Part shown: in pieces, positions 7,490 through 18,258 of the stretch
Layout of the letters: every line of letters starts with the position of its first letter
How positions within the stretch are numbered: the stretch's first letter is position 1
Assembly (NCBI GenBank): GCA_019634975.1
Contig: JAHCAI010000003.1
Coordinates: forward strand, 124,001 to 188,000
Source of the DNA: Burkholderiales bacterium
Lineage (GTDB): Bacteria; Pseudomonadota; Gammaproteobacteria; Burkholderiales; SG8-41
Length of the DNA: 64,000 bases
Direction of reading: 5' to 3'
Position numbers and translations under genes: made by a program
Notes under the pieces: model-generated
Told to the model about the DNA's origin: nothing
Seen by the model: the letters and a program-made list of their open reading frames with translations, nothing else
Databases searched by the model: none

Positions 7490-9100
7490 ATGGACGCAGG
7501 CATTTCCGGTTTTGATTACATCGTGGTCGGCGCGGGCAGCGCCGGCTGCGTGCTGGCGAACCGGCTGTCCGCCGATCCCGCGGTGTCGGTGCTGCTGGTC
7601 GAGGCCGGCGGGCGCGACGACTGGCGCTGGATCGACATCCCCGTCGGCTATCTCTACTGCATCGGCAACCCGCGCACTGACTGGTGCTACACCACCGTGG
7701 CCGAGCCGGGACTCAACGGCCGCGCGATCAATTATCCCCGCGGCCGTGTGCTCGGCGGTTCCTCGTCGATCAATGCCATGCTGTACCTGCGCGGCCAGGC
7801 GCGCGATTACGACGAGTGGGCGCGGCTGACCGGCGATGCCGGATGGTCCTGGGCGCAGGTGCTGCCGGCGTTCATGGCGATCGAGGACCACTGGCGCGGG
7901 GCCGACGAGAAGCATGGCAGCGGCGGCGAACTGCGGGTGGAGACGCCGCGGGTGCGCTGGGACATCATCGAGGCCTTCCGCGAGGCAGCGATCGAGGCCG
8001 GCATCCCGGCGACCGGGGACTTCAACCGCGGCGACAACTTCGGCGTATCACGCTTCGAGGTGACGCAGAAGAACGGGCGACGCTGGAGCGCGGCGCGCGC
8101 CTTCCTCGATCCGGTGAAGGCGAGACCGAATCTGCGGATATTGACCGGCGCTCTGGTGCATCGCGTGGTTTTCGAGGGCCGGCGGGCGACGGGCATCGAG
8201 TTCTCGCGCGGCGGCGCCGTGGAGCGGCTGCGGGCACGGCGCGAGGTCATCCTGTCGGCCGGTGCCATCGGCAGTCCGCAGATCCTGCAGCTCTCGGGCA
8301 TCGGGCCGGGCGCGCTGCTGCAACAGCTGGGCATTCCGGTGCTCAACGACCTGCCGGTGGGGGAGAATCTGCAGGACCACCTGCAGTTGCGGCTCGCCTT
8401 CCGCGTGCAGAACGCGCTGACGCTCAACACGATGCTCGATTCCTGGTGGGCGAAGGCGAAGATGGCGCTGGAGTATGCCCTGCATCGCAGCGGTCCGCTG
8501 ACCATGCCGCCGTCGCAGCTGGGCGCTTTCGCGAAGTCCGATCCGTCGCAGGCAACCCCCAATCTCGAATACCACATCCAGCCGATTTCTCTGGACCGAT
8601 TCGGCGAACCGCCGCATCGTTTCCCGGCCTTCACCGCAAGCGTGTGCAACCTGCGGCCGGGCTCGCGCGGCACGGTGCGCATCGTGTCCGCGGATCCCGC
8701 GGCGCATCCGGCGATCGCGCCCAACTATCTGTCGACCGACGAAGACCGCCGGGTGGCGGTGGATGCCATCCGGCTGACGCGGCGCATCGTCGGTGAAGCG
8801 AAGGCGCTGCAGCCCTACGCGCCCGAGGAATTCATGCCGGGGCTGCAGTATCAGACGGATAATGAGCTGCTGCGGGCCGCCGGCCAGATCGGCACCACGA
8901 TATTTCATCCGGTCGGCACCTGCCGCATGGGCCGCGCAGACGATGCGGCGGCAGTGGTGGATGCCCGGCTTTGCGTGCGTGGCATCGAGGGGCTGCGCGT
9001 GATCGATGCCTCGGTGATGCCGACGATCACCTCGGGCAACACCAACGCGCCGGTGATGATGATCGCGGAGCGCGCGAGCCGGATGATTGTGGGTTGCTGA
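7490..9100 (+). CDS. GMC-family FAD-dependent oxidoreductase (choline/alcohol dehydrogenase-like)
   Basis: This 536-residue flavoprotein begins with the FAD-binding loop DYIVVGAGSAGCVLANRLS. GMC signature 1 follows (RGRVLGGSSSINAM, about 82-95), then signature 2 (GAIGSPQILQLSGIGP, about 257-272). The C-terminus carries FHPVGTCRMG and SGNTNAPVMM with the catalytic His and Asn. Members oxidise primary alcohols, choline or polyethylene glycols. The cytochrome c5 gene downstream could be an electron acceptor, but that is inference. There is no ribosome site before the ATG. A TACAAT at 7476-7481 ends 8 bp upstream, hinting at a leaderless message. Confidence 0.88.
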   Translation: MDAGISGFDYIVVGAGSAGCVLANRLSADPAVSVLLVEAGGRDDWRWIDIPVGYLYCIGNPRTDWCYTTVAEPGLNGRAINYPRGRVLGGSSSINAMLYLRGQARDYDEWARLTGDAGWSWAQVLPAFMAIEDHWRGADEKHGSGGELRVETPRVRWDIIEAFREAAIEAGIPATGDFNRGDNFGVSRFEVTQKNGRRWSAARAFLDPVKARPNLRILTGALVHRVVFEGRRATGIEFSRGGAVERLRARREVILSAGAIGSPQILQLSGIGPGALLQQLGIPVLNDLPVGENLQDHLQLRLAFRVQNALTLNTMLDSWWAKAKMALEYALHRSGPLTMPPSQLGAFAKSDPSQATPNLEYHIQPISLDRFGEPPHRFPAFTASVCNLRPGSRGTVRIVSADPAAHPAIAPNYLSTDEDRRVAVDAIRLTRRIVGEAKALQPYAPEEFMPGLQYQTDNELLRAAGQIGTTIFHPVGTCRMGRADDAAAVVDARLCVRGIEGLRVIDASVMPTITSGNTNAPVMMIAERASRMIVGC

Positions 9101-9169
9101 TCCGATTTGTCCGTATTCCGGCATTGCCGGAGCCGCGGGTTTGTGGAAGCTGAAACGAGGAGGAGTGAG

Positions 9170-10159
9170 ATGAACAAGGCAGTCAAGCTGGTGGTTTCCC
9201 TGGCGCTTGCCGCAGCCTGCGGCGTGGTCTCGGCGCAGTCCGCCTGGAAGCCGGAGCGCAATGTCGAGATCGTCGTCGGATCCAGTCCCGGCACCGGCAC
9301 CGACCGCACGGCGCGCCTGATCCAGAAAATATGGCAGGACCAGAAGGCGCTGCCGGTCAGTGCCACGGTGGTGAACCGGCCCGGCGGCGGCGGCGCGGTG
9401 AGCTGGGCCTATCTCGGGCCCAAGGCCGGTGACGGCCACTTCCTGCTGGTGACTTCGTACAACCTGGTGACCAACCACATCACCGGCCGCAGCAACGTGA
9501 CCTATTCCGACTTCACGCCGATCTCGCTGCTGATCAGCGAATACATCGGTTTTGCGGTGCGCCCCGAATCCCCGCACCAGTCGCTCGGTGACCTGGTCAA
9601 GGCCCTGCGCGAGAACCCGGATGCGGTGTCCTTCGGCATTTCGAGCAGCGCCGGCGGCGCCAACCACATCGCCGTGGGTTTGCTGGCGAAGGCCGCCGGT
9701 GTGGATGTGAAAAAACTGAAGGTCGTGGTGTTCAACGGCGGCGGTGAATCGCTGGCGGCGACGCTGGGCGGCCATGTCACGGTCTGGGTCAACTCGGCGG
9801 CGTCGATTGCCAAGCCCTATGCCGCGGGCACCGTGCGGCCGCTGGCGATTTCCTCGCCGCAGCGCCTGCCCGGTCCGCTGGCGAACCTGCCGACCACCAG
9901 GGAGGCCGGTTTCGCGACGGTGGCCGACAACTGGCGGCTGGTGATCGCGCCCAAGGGCCTGTCCGCCGGGCAGGTCGCCTACTGGGACCATGCGTTCCGC
10001 ACGCTGGCCCAGAGCAAGGAATGGAATGACGACCTGGCGACGGCGCAGATGACCAACAGCTACCGCAACAGTGCCGACACGACGGCCTACATTGCCCGGG
10101 AGTATGGCGAGATCCGCGGCATCCTCGAGGAGCTGGGGCTGGCGAAGTCGGCGAAGTAA
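9170..10159 (+). CDS. Bug/TctC-family periplasmic solute-binding protein
   Basis: This 329-residue protein has a signal peptide ending GVVSAQS. The mature start WKPERNVEIVVGSSPGTGTD and the NRPGGGGAVSWAYL block mark the Bug fold. It is a second orphan Bug receptor in this catabolic region and differs clearly from the one at 5349-6326. The start was chosen for its GAGGAGGAG ribosome site at about 9157 and the signal peptide. It follows the GMC gene by 69 bp and precedes a cytochrome c5 gene. The ligand is unknown; the family binds mainly organic acids. Confidence 0.88.
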   Translation: MNKAVKLVVSLALAAACGVVSAQSAWKPERNVEIVVGSSPGTGTDRTARLIQKIWQDQKALPVSATVVNRPGGGGAVSWAYLGPKAGDGHFLLVTSYNLVTNHITGRSNVTYSDFTPISLLISEYIGFAVRPESPHQSLGDLVKALRENPDAVSFGISSSAGGANHIAVGLLAKAAGVDVKKLKVVVFNGGGESLAATLGGHVTVWVNSAASIAKPYAAGTVRPLAISSPQRLPGPLANLPTTREAGFATVADNWRLVIAPKGLSAGQVAYWDHAFRTLAQSKEWNDDLATAQMTNSYRNSADTTAYIAREYGEIRGILEELGLAKSAK

Positions 10160-10263
10160 ACCCCTGTGCGTCCATGGACGTTGATCACCCGTTATGCCCG
10201 CCGCAGCAGACGGTTGACGGGCTGGCGGGCGGAAACCCGGGACCAATAAACAGGAGTCTGGAC

Positions 10264-10668
10264 ATGACGTGTTTCAAAACCTCGGCTGCGGCGCTGGCAC
10301 TGCTGGCATGCGGCTTCGGCGGCATTGCGCAGGCGCAGCAGAAATCCGGCGAGCAGACCTACAAGGATGTTTGCATGGTCTGCCATGCCGCGGGTGTCGC
10401 CAATGCGCCCAAGTTCGGTGATGCCAAGGCCTGGGCGCCGCTGATCAAGGAAGGCCAGGCCGTGCTGACGGCGCATGCCTGGGTGGGCGTGCGCGGCATG
10501 CCGGCCCGGGGCGGCAACCCGAACCTGTCGCAGGAGGATTTTGCAAAGGCCGTGGTGTACATGGCCAATGCGGCCGGCGGCAAGTGGAAGGAGCCCGATG
10601 CCAGGCTGATGGCGGCGATACAGGCCGAAGAGAAAAAACGGATAGCCGAACTGAAGGCAAAGAAGTAG
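10264..10668 (+). CDS. cytochrome c5-family protein
   Basis: This 134-residue secreted monoheme cytochrome has a signal peptide of about 24 residues. The heme motif CMVCH is at 37-41, followed by AGVANAPKFGD and a GMPARGG segment with Met79 as the likely axial ligand, as in class I cytochrome c5. It acts in the periplasm as a small electron carrier. The ATG has an ACAGGAG ribosome site. It ends the array of LysR, GMC and Bug genes and is followed by a strong terminator. Coupling to the GMC dehydrogenase is plausible but not shown. Confidence 0.88.
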   Translation: MTCFKTSAAALALLACGFGGIAQAQQKSGEQTYKDVCMVCHAAGVANAPKFGDAKAWAPLIKEGQAVLTAHAWVGVRGMPARGGNPNLSQEDFAKAVVYMANAAGGKWKEPDARLMAAIQAEEKKRIAELKAKK

Positions 10669-10708
10669 CGCGGCAGGCTGCGGGGATTCGGTTTCCCGCC
10701 TCAATTGA

Positions 10709-10739
10709 AAAACCGGCGCCTGTGGCGCCGTTTTTTTTG
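10709..10739 (+). terminator. rho-independent terminator after cytochrome c5
   Basis: The stem CGGCGCC / GGCGCCG (10714-10730) has a 3-nt loop and is followed by eight T. It ends the plus-strand array. The A-run on the left lets it also serve the convergent stress-protein operon. Confidence 0.85.
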
Positions 10740-10765
10740 TTGCGTTGAGTGGGGTGGTGTCCGCG

Positions 10766-11638
10766 TCAGCGCGCGTTGACCACCAGCACGTCGCATTTCG
10801 AATCCGCCAGCACATGGCGGGTGACGCTGCCCAGCAGGAATTCCTCCAGCGCCGAGCGGCCCTGCTTGCCGATCACGATCAGGTCGGGTTTGTACAAAGC
10901 CTCCTGGTCGAGGATCACGCGCGCGGGGTCGCCGCGAGTCACCGCCGGCAGCGAGGTGCGTCCTGCGAGGGCCGGCAGGCCGTCCACCAGTTGCCGGATG
11001 CCGGCCAGCGCCTGCCGGCGCGCTTCGGCGCGGTAGCGGTTGATTTCGTCGTCGGCGACGCCGGCAAGCCACAGCTTGCCTTCAAAAGGCAGGTCGAAGG
11101 CATGGCAGACCTGGATCTCGGCCTCCGGCGCCAGGGTGGCCGCTGCGGTCAGCACTGTCGCCGAAAAACGCGAGAAGTCGATGGGCGCGAGCACGCGCCG
11201 GTAACTGTCCCGGGGCGGCTGCTTGACGACCAGTGCCGGTCCGGTGGCGCGGGCGAGCAGGCGCTCGGCGGTGGTGCCGAGCATCAGGTCGCGCAGCGGA
11301 TTGCTGCCGCGCGCGCCCACCACCAGCAGGTCGGCGCGCGGCATCGCGGCGAGGACTTCGGTGGTGATGGCGCCTTCCCGCACGGTGGCCTTGACCGCGA
11401 AGCCATCGGTGGCGAGCTCCGCACCCAGGTTCTCCAGGGCTTTCTGCGCGTTGCCGGCAATGCTGGTCGCGGCATCCGGAAAAAAACCCCGCAGCAGCGC
11501 GAGCGAGCTTCCGCTGACGACATGCAGCAGTTCGAGCCCGGCACCCTGTTCGCGGGCGAGCCGTGCGGCGCGGCGGCAGGCATTGATGCCATCGTCGGAA
11601 AAATCGGTGGCGGCGAGCAGCGAGCGGATCGGATTCAT
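10766..11638 (-). CDS. tandem-domain universal stress protein (UspA family)
   Basis: This 290-residue protein has two Usp domains. Domain 1 (about 1-145) begins IRSLLAATDFSDDG and has the nucleotide-loop region VVGARGSNPLRDLMLGTTAE. Domain 2 (about 150-290) begins YRRVLAPIDFSRFS and has VIGKQGRSALEEFLLGSVT. The G-x2-G-x9-G-(S/T) pattern implies ATP binding. It is the last gene of an operon with a P-type ATPase (27 bp upstream) and a CPA2 antiporter. Such Usp genes often accompany ion transporters and are induced by stress. Confidence 0.9.
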   Translation of the reverse strand: MNPIRSLLAATDFSDDGINACRRAARLAREQGAGLELLHVVSGSSLALLRGFFPDAATSIAGNAQKALENLGAELATDGFAVKATVREGAITTEVLAAMPRADLLVVGARGSNPLRDLMLGTTAERLLARATGPALVVKQPPRDSYRRVLAPIDFSRFSATVLTAAATLAPEAEIQVCHAFDLPFEGKLWLAGVADDEINRYRAEARRQALAGIRQLVDGLPALAGRTSLPAVTRGDPARVILDQEALYKPDLIVIGKQGRSALEEFLLGSVTRHVLADSKCDVLVVNAR

Positions 11639-11665
11639 GCGGGTTCTCCCGTGTCCTTGGTTATC

Positions 11666-14395
<2,730 letters not shown>

Positions 14396-14425
14396 TGGTT
14401 TTTCTGCAACACAGGCTTCGGTGTT

Positions 14426-16165
14426 TCATGCCGCATCGGCGGCGGGTTTTGCGGAAGCGTCGCCGGCGGCAACGCGTTCAAGCACGTGGCGGGTCATGCC
14501 CAGCGCGAGCTCGTGCTCGCCCATGAATACCCGGTCGGCCTTCTCCCTGCGCAGCAGCTCGGCTTCCTCGTCGCTGTGGGTGCGCACGATGATGTCGATG
14601 CCCGGGTTCAGCATGCGCGCGGTTTCCATCATCTTGCGCGCGCGCGCGGCGTCCGGCGTGGCGATGACCAGGATGGCGGCGCGGGCAACGTGCGCCTGGA
14701 TCAGCACGGCGGGCTCCGCGGCATCACCGGATACCGCGGCGATGCCCTTGCGGCGCAGCTGCTCGACGGCCTCGCGGTGCTGCTCGGCGACGACCACCGG
14801 GATGCCCCGCTGATGCAGGCTGTCACAGATGCGCCGGCCGACGCGTCCGTAGCCGACGATCAGCACGTGGCCGGTGAGCAGCTTCTGGTCGGTGTTCATC
14901 GGCAGCTGGGCGAGCGGATCGTCGCGGCGCTCCATCGCGCGCGCGAGCCCGGACTTCGAGCGTATCCATTTCTGCAGCGGCTCGATGGCGCTGAACACCA
15001 GCGGATTGAGCGCAATCGAGATCACCGCCCCGGCGAGGATCAGGTTCTGGCCTTCAGGCGGCAGCAGCTTGAGCGCGACTCCGAGGCCGGCGAGGATGAA
15101 CGAGAATTCGCCGATCTGGGCGAGGCTCGCGGACACCGTCAGCGCGGTGTTCAGCGGGTAGCGGAAGGCGATGACAATGGCGAATGCGGCGAGCGTCTTG
15201 CCGATGATGATGATCGCGACCACCACCAGGACGCGCAGCGGCTCTTCGATCAGCATCTTCGGGTCGAACAGCATGCCCACCGACACGAAGAACAGCACGG
15301 AAAACGCGTCGCGCAGCGGCAGCGACTCTTCGGCGGCGCGGTGGCTCAGGGAGGACTCGCGCAGCACCATGCCGGCGAAGAAGGCGCCGAGCGCGAAGGA
15401 CACGCCGAACACTGCGGCCGAGCCGTAGGCGATGCCCATCGCCGCGGCAATCACGCACAGCGTGAACAGCTCGCGCGAGCCGGTGCGCGCGACCTGCCAC
15501 AGTATCCAGGGAAACAGGCGCTTGCCGACAACCAGCATCAGCACGACGAACAGTGCGACCTGGCCGAGCGTGAGACCCAGTGTCGTCCACACGCCGCGGT
15601 CATCGGCGCCGGCTCCGGCAAGTCCCCCCGCATCACCGCCCAGCCAGCCGGCTATCGGGGGCAGCAGCACCAGCACCAGCACCATCGCCAGGTCCTCGAC
15701 CACCAGCCAGCCGACGGCGATGCGGCCGTTCATCGAGTCGAGCACGCCGCGCGCCTCCAGGGCTTTCAGCAGCACCACGGTGCTCGCCACCGACAGCGCG
15801 AGTCCGAACACCAGGCCGGCGCCGAAGCTCCAGCCCCAGAGCTGGGAAATCCCGAGCCCCATCGCGGTGGCGACGCCGATCTGCACGACGGCCCCGGGCA
15901 GGGCGATCTTGCGCACCGCGAGCAGATCCTCGAGCGAGAAATGCAGGCCGACGCCGAACATCAGCAGGATCACGCCGATCTCGGCGAGCTGGGCCGACAG
16001 CTCGGCGTCGGCGATGAAGCCCGGCGTGTGCGGCCCGATCAGCACGCCGGCGAGCAGATAACCCACCAGCGTCGGCAGCTTCAGGCGCGCGGCGATGAGG
16101 CCGAGGATCAGCGCCAGCCCGAAACCGGCGGCGATGGTGGTGATCAGGCTGATGTTGTGCGGCAC
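14426..16165 (-). CDS. CPA2-family monovalent cation:proton antiporter with TrkA-N domain (YbaL/Kef-like)
   Basis: This 579-residue membrane protein has about 12 transmembrane helices up to residue about 400. LIAARLKLPTLVGYLLAGVLIGPHTPG and FGVGLHFSLEDL are typical of Kef/YbaL antiporters. A cytoplasmic nucleotide-binding TrkA-N domain starts at about 427 with HVLIVGYGRVGRRICDSL. It probably exchanges K+ or Na+ for protons in the inner membrane, gated by NAD(H) or a similar ligand. It is the first gene of the antiporter, ATPase and Usp operon. Confidence 0.88.
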   Translation of the reverse strand: MPHNISLITTIAAGFGLALILGLIAARLKLPTLVGYLLAGVLIGPHTPGFIADAELSAQLAEIGVILLMFGVGLHFSLEDLLAVRKIALPGAVVQIGVATAMGLGISQLWGWSFGAGLVFGLALSVASTVVLLKALEARGVLDSMNGRIAVGWLVVEDLAMVLVLVLLPPIAGWLGGDAGGLAGAGADDRGVWTTLGLTLGQVALFVVLMLVVGKRLFPWILWQVARTGSRELFTLCVIAAAMGIAYGSAAVFGVSFALGAFFAGMVLRESSLSHRAAEESLPLRDAFSVLFFVSVGMLFDPKMLIEEPLRVLVVVAIIIIGKTLAAFAIVIAFRYPLNTALTVSASLAQIGEFSFILAGLGVALKLLPPEGQNLILAGAVISIALNPLVFSAIEPLQKWIRSKSGLARAMERRDDPLAQLPMNTDQKLLTGHVLIVGYGRVGRRICDSLHQRGIPVVVAEQHREAVEQLRRKGIAAVSGDAAEPAVLIQAHVARAAILVIATPDAARARKMMETARMLNPGIDIIVRTHSDEEAELLRREKADRVFMGEHELALGMTRHVLERVAAGDASAKPAADAA

Positions 16166-16370
16166 GACGCAGAACTCCCTGTTGGATTTTTTCTATTAGC
16201 ACAAAGCGATGGCACCGGTGCGCGGGCTGCGCACAATATGGCAGGCACGCGACGGATAGAGTGCCGTGTGCCGTCACAGGTTCAACAATCCGCGTGGCTG
16301 CGCGGGCGTGCGGACGACGGCGGCGGTGGCGCGGTGGGCGGCGCCAGGGCGCGGGATGCCCCGGCTCCGG

Positions 16371-16408
16371 GTTATTTTTATAACTAATTGATTATATTTG
16401 TATTTCTA
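16371..16408 (+). repeat. AT-rich dispersed element, copy H
   Basis: TTATAACTAATTGATTATAT and flanking bases, in otherwise GC-rich DNA, abut the stop codon of the SDR gene. This is a divergent member of the dispersed AT-rich family. Confidence 0.45.
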
Positions 16409-17161
16409 GAACGCATAGCGCCGCATGCCACCGTCGACCGGAATCACCGTGCCGGTGATGTAGCTGCCGCGCGCGGAGGCGAGGAATACCGCCATCGCGG
16501 CGATTTCCTCCGGTTCGCCATAGCGGCCCAGCGGAATCTCGTGCTGTTCCTCGTGGGCACGGAATTCCGGCGAGTACTTGCGGCGGATCTGTTCGCTCAT
16601 GATGCGTCCCGGCGCCAGGCAGTTGACGGTGATGCCGTGCTTGCCGACTTCGCGCGACAGGCCCTTGGACCAGCCGTGCACGGCCGCCTTGGCCGGCGTC
16701 GCGGCGAGCAGCGAATCGGGTTCCGATTTGCCGGAGAGGTTGATCACGCGCCCCCATCGGTTCCTGATCATGTCGGGCAGCACGGCATGCGTGAGCTGGC
16801 GCACGCGCACGAAATTCAGGCGCATCACGCTTTCCCATTCCTCCTCGGGCGCGTCGATGGGAATCGCCGGCCGGCTGCCGCCGGCGCTGTTGACCAGGAT
16901 GTCGATGCGGCCCAGTGCCGCGCGTGCCGCATCGGCGAGCTTCTGCGGCGCGCCGTCCTGCATGATGTCGATCTCGACGATGGCCGGCGCTGCCCCGCCG
17001 GCGGCGCTGATCTCCGTTGCCAGTTCCTCGAGCAGCTGGCGGCGGCGCGCGGCGATGCAGACCTTCACGCCCTCCGCGGCCAGCATTTTTGCGATACAGC
17101 GGCCAATACCCTGGCTGGTGCCGGTCACTAAGGCGGTTTTACCGGTGAGTTCGAGGTTCAT
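16406..17161 (-). CDS. divergent SDR-family protein lacking the catalytic Tyr
   Basis: This 251-residue short-chain dehydrogenase has the cofactor motif TGTSQGIG (14-21), NSAGG (about 91-95), and the end TGTVIPVDGGM. The catalytic region reads S143, then AATPAK with Lys158. The position four before Lys, normally the Tyr of YxxxK, is Ala154, and the Ser-to-Lys spacing is also short. NAD(P) binding is likely, but classical oxidoreductase chemistry is doubtful. It lies 104 bp downstream of hpnD on the same strand, where hpnE is often found, so a role in the same pathway cannot be excluded. A GATGAG inverted repeat separates the two. Confidence 0.85.
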   Translation of the reverse strand: MNLELTGKTALVTGTSQGIGRCIAKMLAAEGVKVCIAARRRQLLEELATEISAAGGAAPAIVEIDIMQDGAPQKLADAARAALGRIDILVNSAGGSRPAIPIDAPEEEWESVMRLNFVRVRQLTHAVLPDMIRNRWGRVINLSGKSEPDSLLAATPAKAAVHGWSKGLSREVGKHGITVNCLAPGRIMSEQIRRKYSPEFRAHEEQHEIPLGRYGEPEEIAAMAVFLASARGSYITGTVIPVDGGMRRYAF

Positions 17162-17192
17162 TGGGTCATTACCTGTTTTGGTTGTGAATCAA

Positions 17193-17270
17193 GCGATGAG
17201 CTGTGAGCGCTGAGTGATGAGCGCCCCCGGGTTGTTTGCGCTCATCATTCATCACTCCGCGTTCATCACT
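17193..17270. repeat. GATGAG-type imperfect inverted repeat, copy 1
   Basis: Two arms of about 32 bp are imperfectly complementary around a GC-rich loop (left arm begins GCGATGAGCTGTGAG, right arm ends TTCATCAC). The right arm overlaps the last codons of hpnD. The arms match the repeat at 33970-34062 closely. Confidence 0.7.
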
Positions 17271-18117
17271 GCCTTTTCGCCCAGGTCCGCCACGCAATCC
17301 ACAGCTTGCGCAGCGGGGTAAGCGAAGTGCGGTGGGTCAATACGCGACAGCCGTCGTCGCGGATTTCCTCCAGCAGGGTGCGGTAGATTGCCGCCATGAT
17401 GATGCCCGGCAACTGCGGCTTGCGGTCGGCGGCGGGCAGCCGTTTGAAGGCGTCGTCGTAAACCGCCAGCGCACGTTCGATCTGTCTTGCCATCAATCCC
17501 TGGAAGGATTCGCTCGCCTGTACCGCGGCGCCGCCGTGCACCAGCTGCGAGGCATCAAGCCCGGCTGCGGCCAGTTCGTCGAGCGGCAGATAGACACGGT
17601 TGCGCCGGGCGTCCTCGCCGACGTCGCGGATGATGTTGGTCAGCTGGAAGGCGAGGCCCAGCTGTTCGGCGTAGTCCAGGGTCCGCGGATCGCCGTAGCC
17701 GAAAATCCGCGCCGACATCTGGCCGACGATGCCGGCGACGCGATGGCAATAGAGCTTCAGCGTGTCGAAATCCGGATAGCGGTTATATTCCAGATCCATC
17801 GCCATGCCCTCGATCACGGTGGCGAGCTGGTCCTCGGCAATGCCGAAGGGGCCGACGGCTTCGGCCAGTGCCCGAGTCACCGGGTGCTGCGGGCTGCCGG
17901 CATAGAGGCGGCGTATCTCGTCACGCCACCAGGCAAGCTTGGTCCGCGCGACGCCGGGGTCCGTGCATTCGTCGACAACATCGTCGACCTCGCGGCAATA
18001 GGCGTAGAGCGCGATGATCGCACGGCGGCGCTCCGGCGGCAGGAACATGAAGCTGTAGTAGAAGCTCGAGCCGCTGGCGGCGGCCTTGTCCTGGCAGTAC
18101 TGCTGGGCGTCCGTCAT
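17266..18117 (-). CDS. hpnD: presqualene diphosphate synthase HpnD
   Basis: This 283-residue trans-isoprenyl diphosphate synthase of the squalene/phytoene synthase family has the first Asp-rich motif DDVVDE at 45-50. The second, NIIRDVGEDARRNRVYLP, is at about 150-167, with a conserved YCHRVAG. HpnD joins two farnesyl diphosphates to presqualene diphosphate, the first step of the HpnCDE route to squalene for hopanoids. The start at MTDAQQYC matches homologues. Upstream in-frame ATGs would add about 46 unconserved residues. It follows hpnC by 141 bp. The gene end overlaps a repeat. Confidence 0.9.
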   Translation of the reverse strand: MTDAQQYCQDKAAASGSSFYYSFMFLPPERRRAIIALYAYCREVDDVVDECTDPGVARTKLAWWRDEIRRLYAGSPQHPVTRALAEAVGPFGIAEDQLATVIEGMAMDLEYNRYPDFDTLKLYCHRVAGIVGQMSARIFGYGDPRTLDYAEQLGLAFQLTNIIRDVGEDARRNRVYLPLDELAAAGLDASQLVHGGAAVQASESFQGLMARQIERALAVYDDAFKRLPAADRKPQLPGIIMAAIYRTLLEEIRDDGCRVLTHRTSLTPLRKLWIAWRTWAKRQ

Positions 18118-18124
18118 CGTGCTC

Positions 18125-18150
18125 AGCATGCGGCCGTGAGGGCGCATGCT
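18125..18150 (-). other. hairpin in the hpnD leader
   Basis: Perfect 8-bp arms AGCATGCG and CGCATGCT surround a 10-nt loop, 8 bp upstream of the hpnD start. Together with a CCCCGGATCGGGG palindrome at about 18166-18180, it makes the hpnC-hpnD spacer highly structured. A role in translation or mRNA processing is conjecture. Confidence 0.4.
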
Positions 18151-18258
18151 GCAAGTGCCTCCGCTCGCCCCGGATCGGGGACAAGGGAACACTTGCCGCG
18201 AAGCAGAGGGGTCGGGGGTGAGGGGTGAGGGAATAAGCTGACTGACATCACGCACCGA

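Noticed and set aside
8048..10246. 732-codon minus-strand open frame opposite GMC and Bug genes
   Set aside because: Shadow of two recognised genes; His/Arg-rich with no domain.
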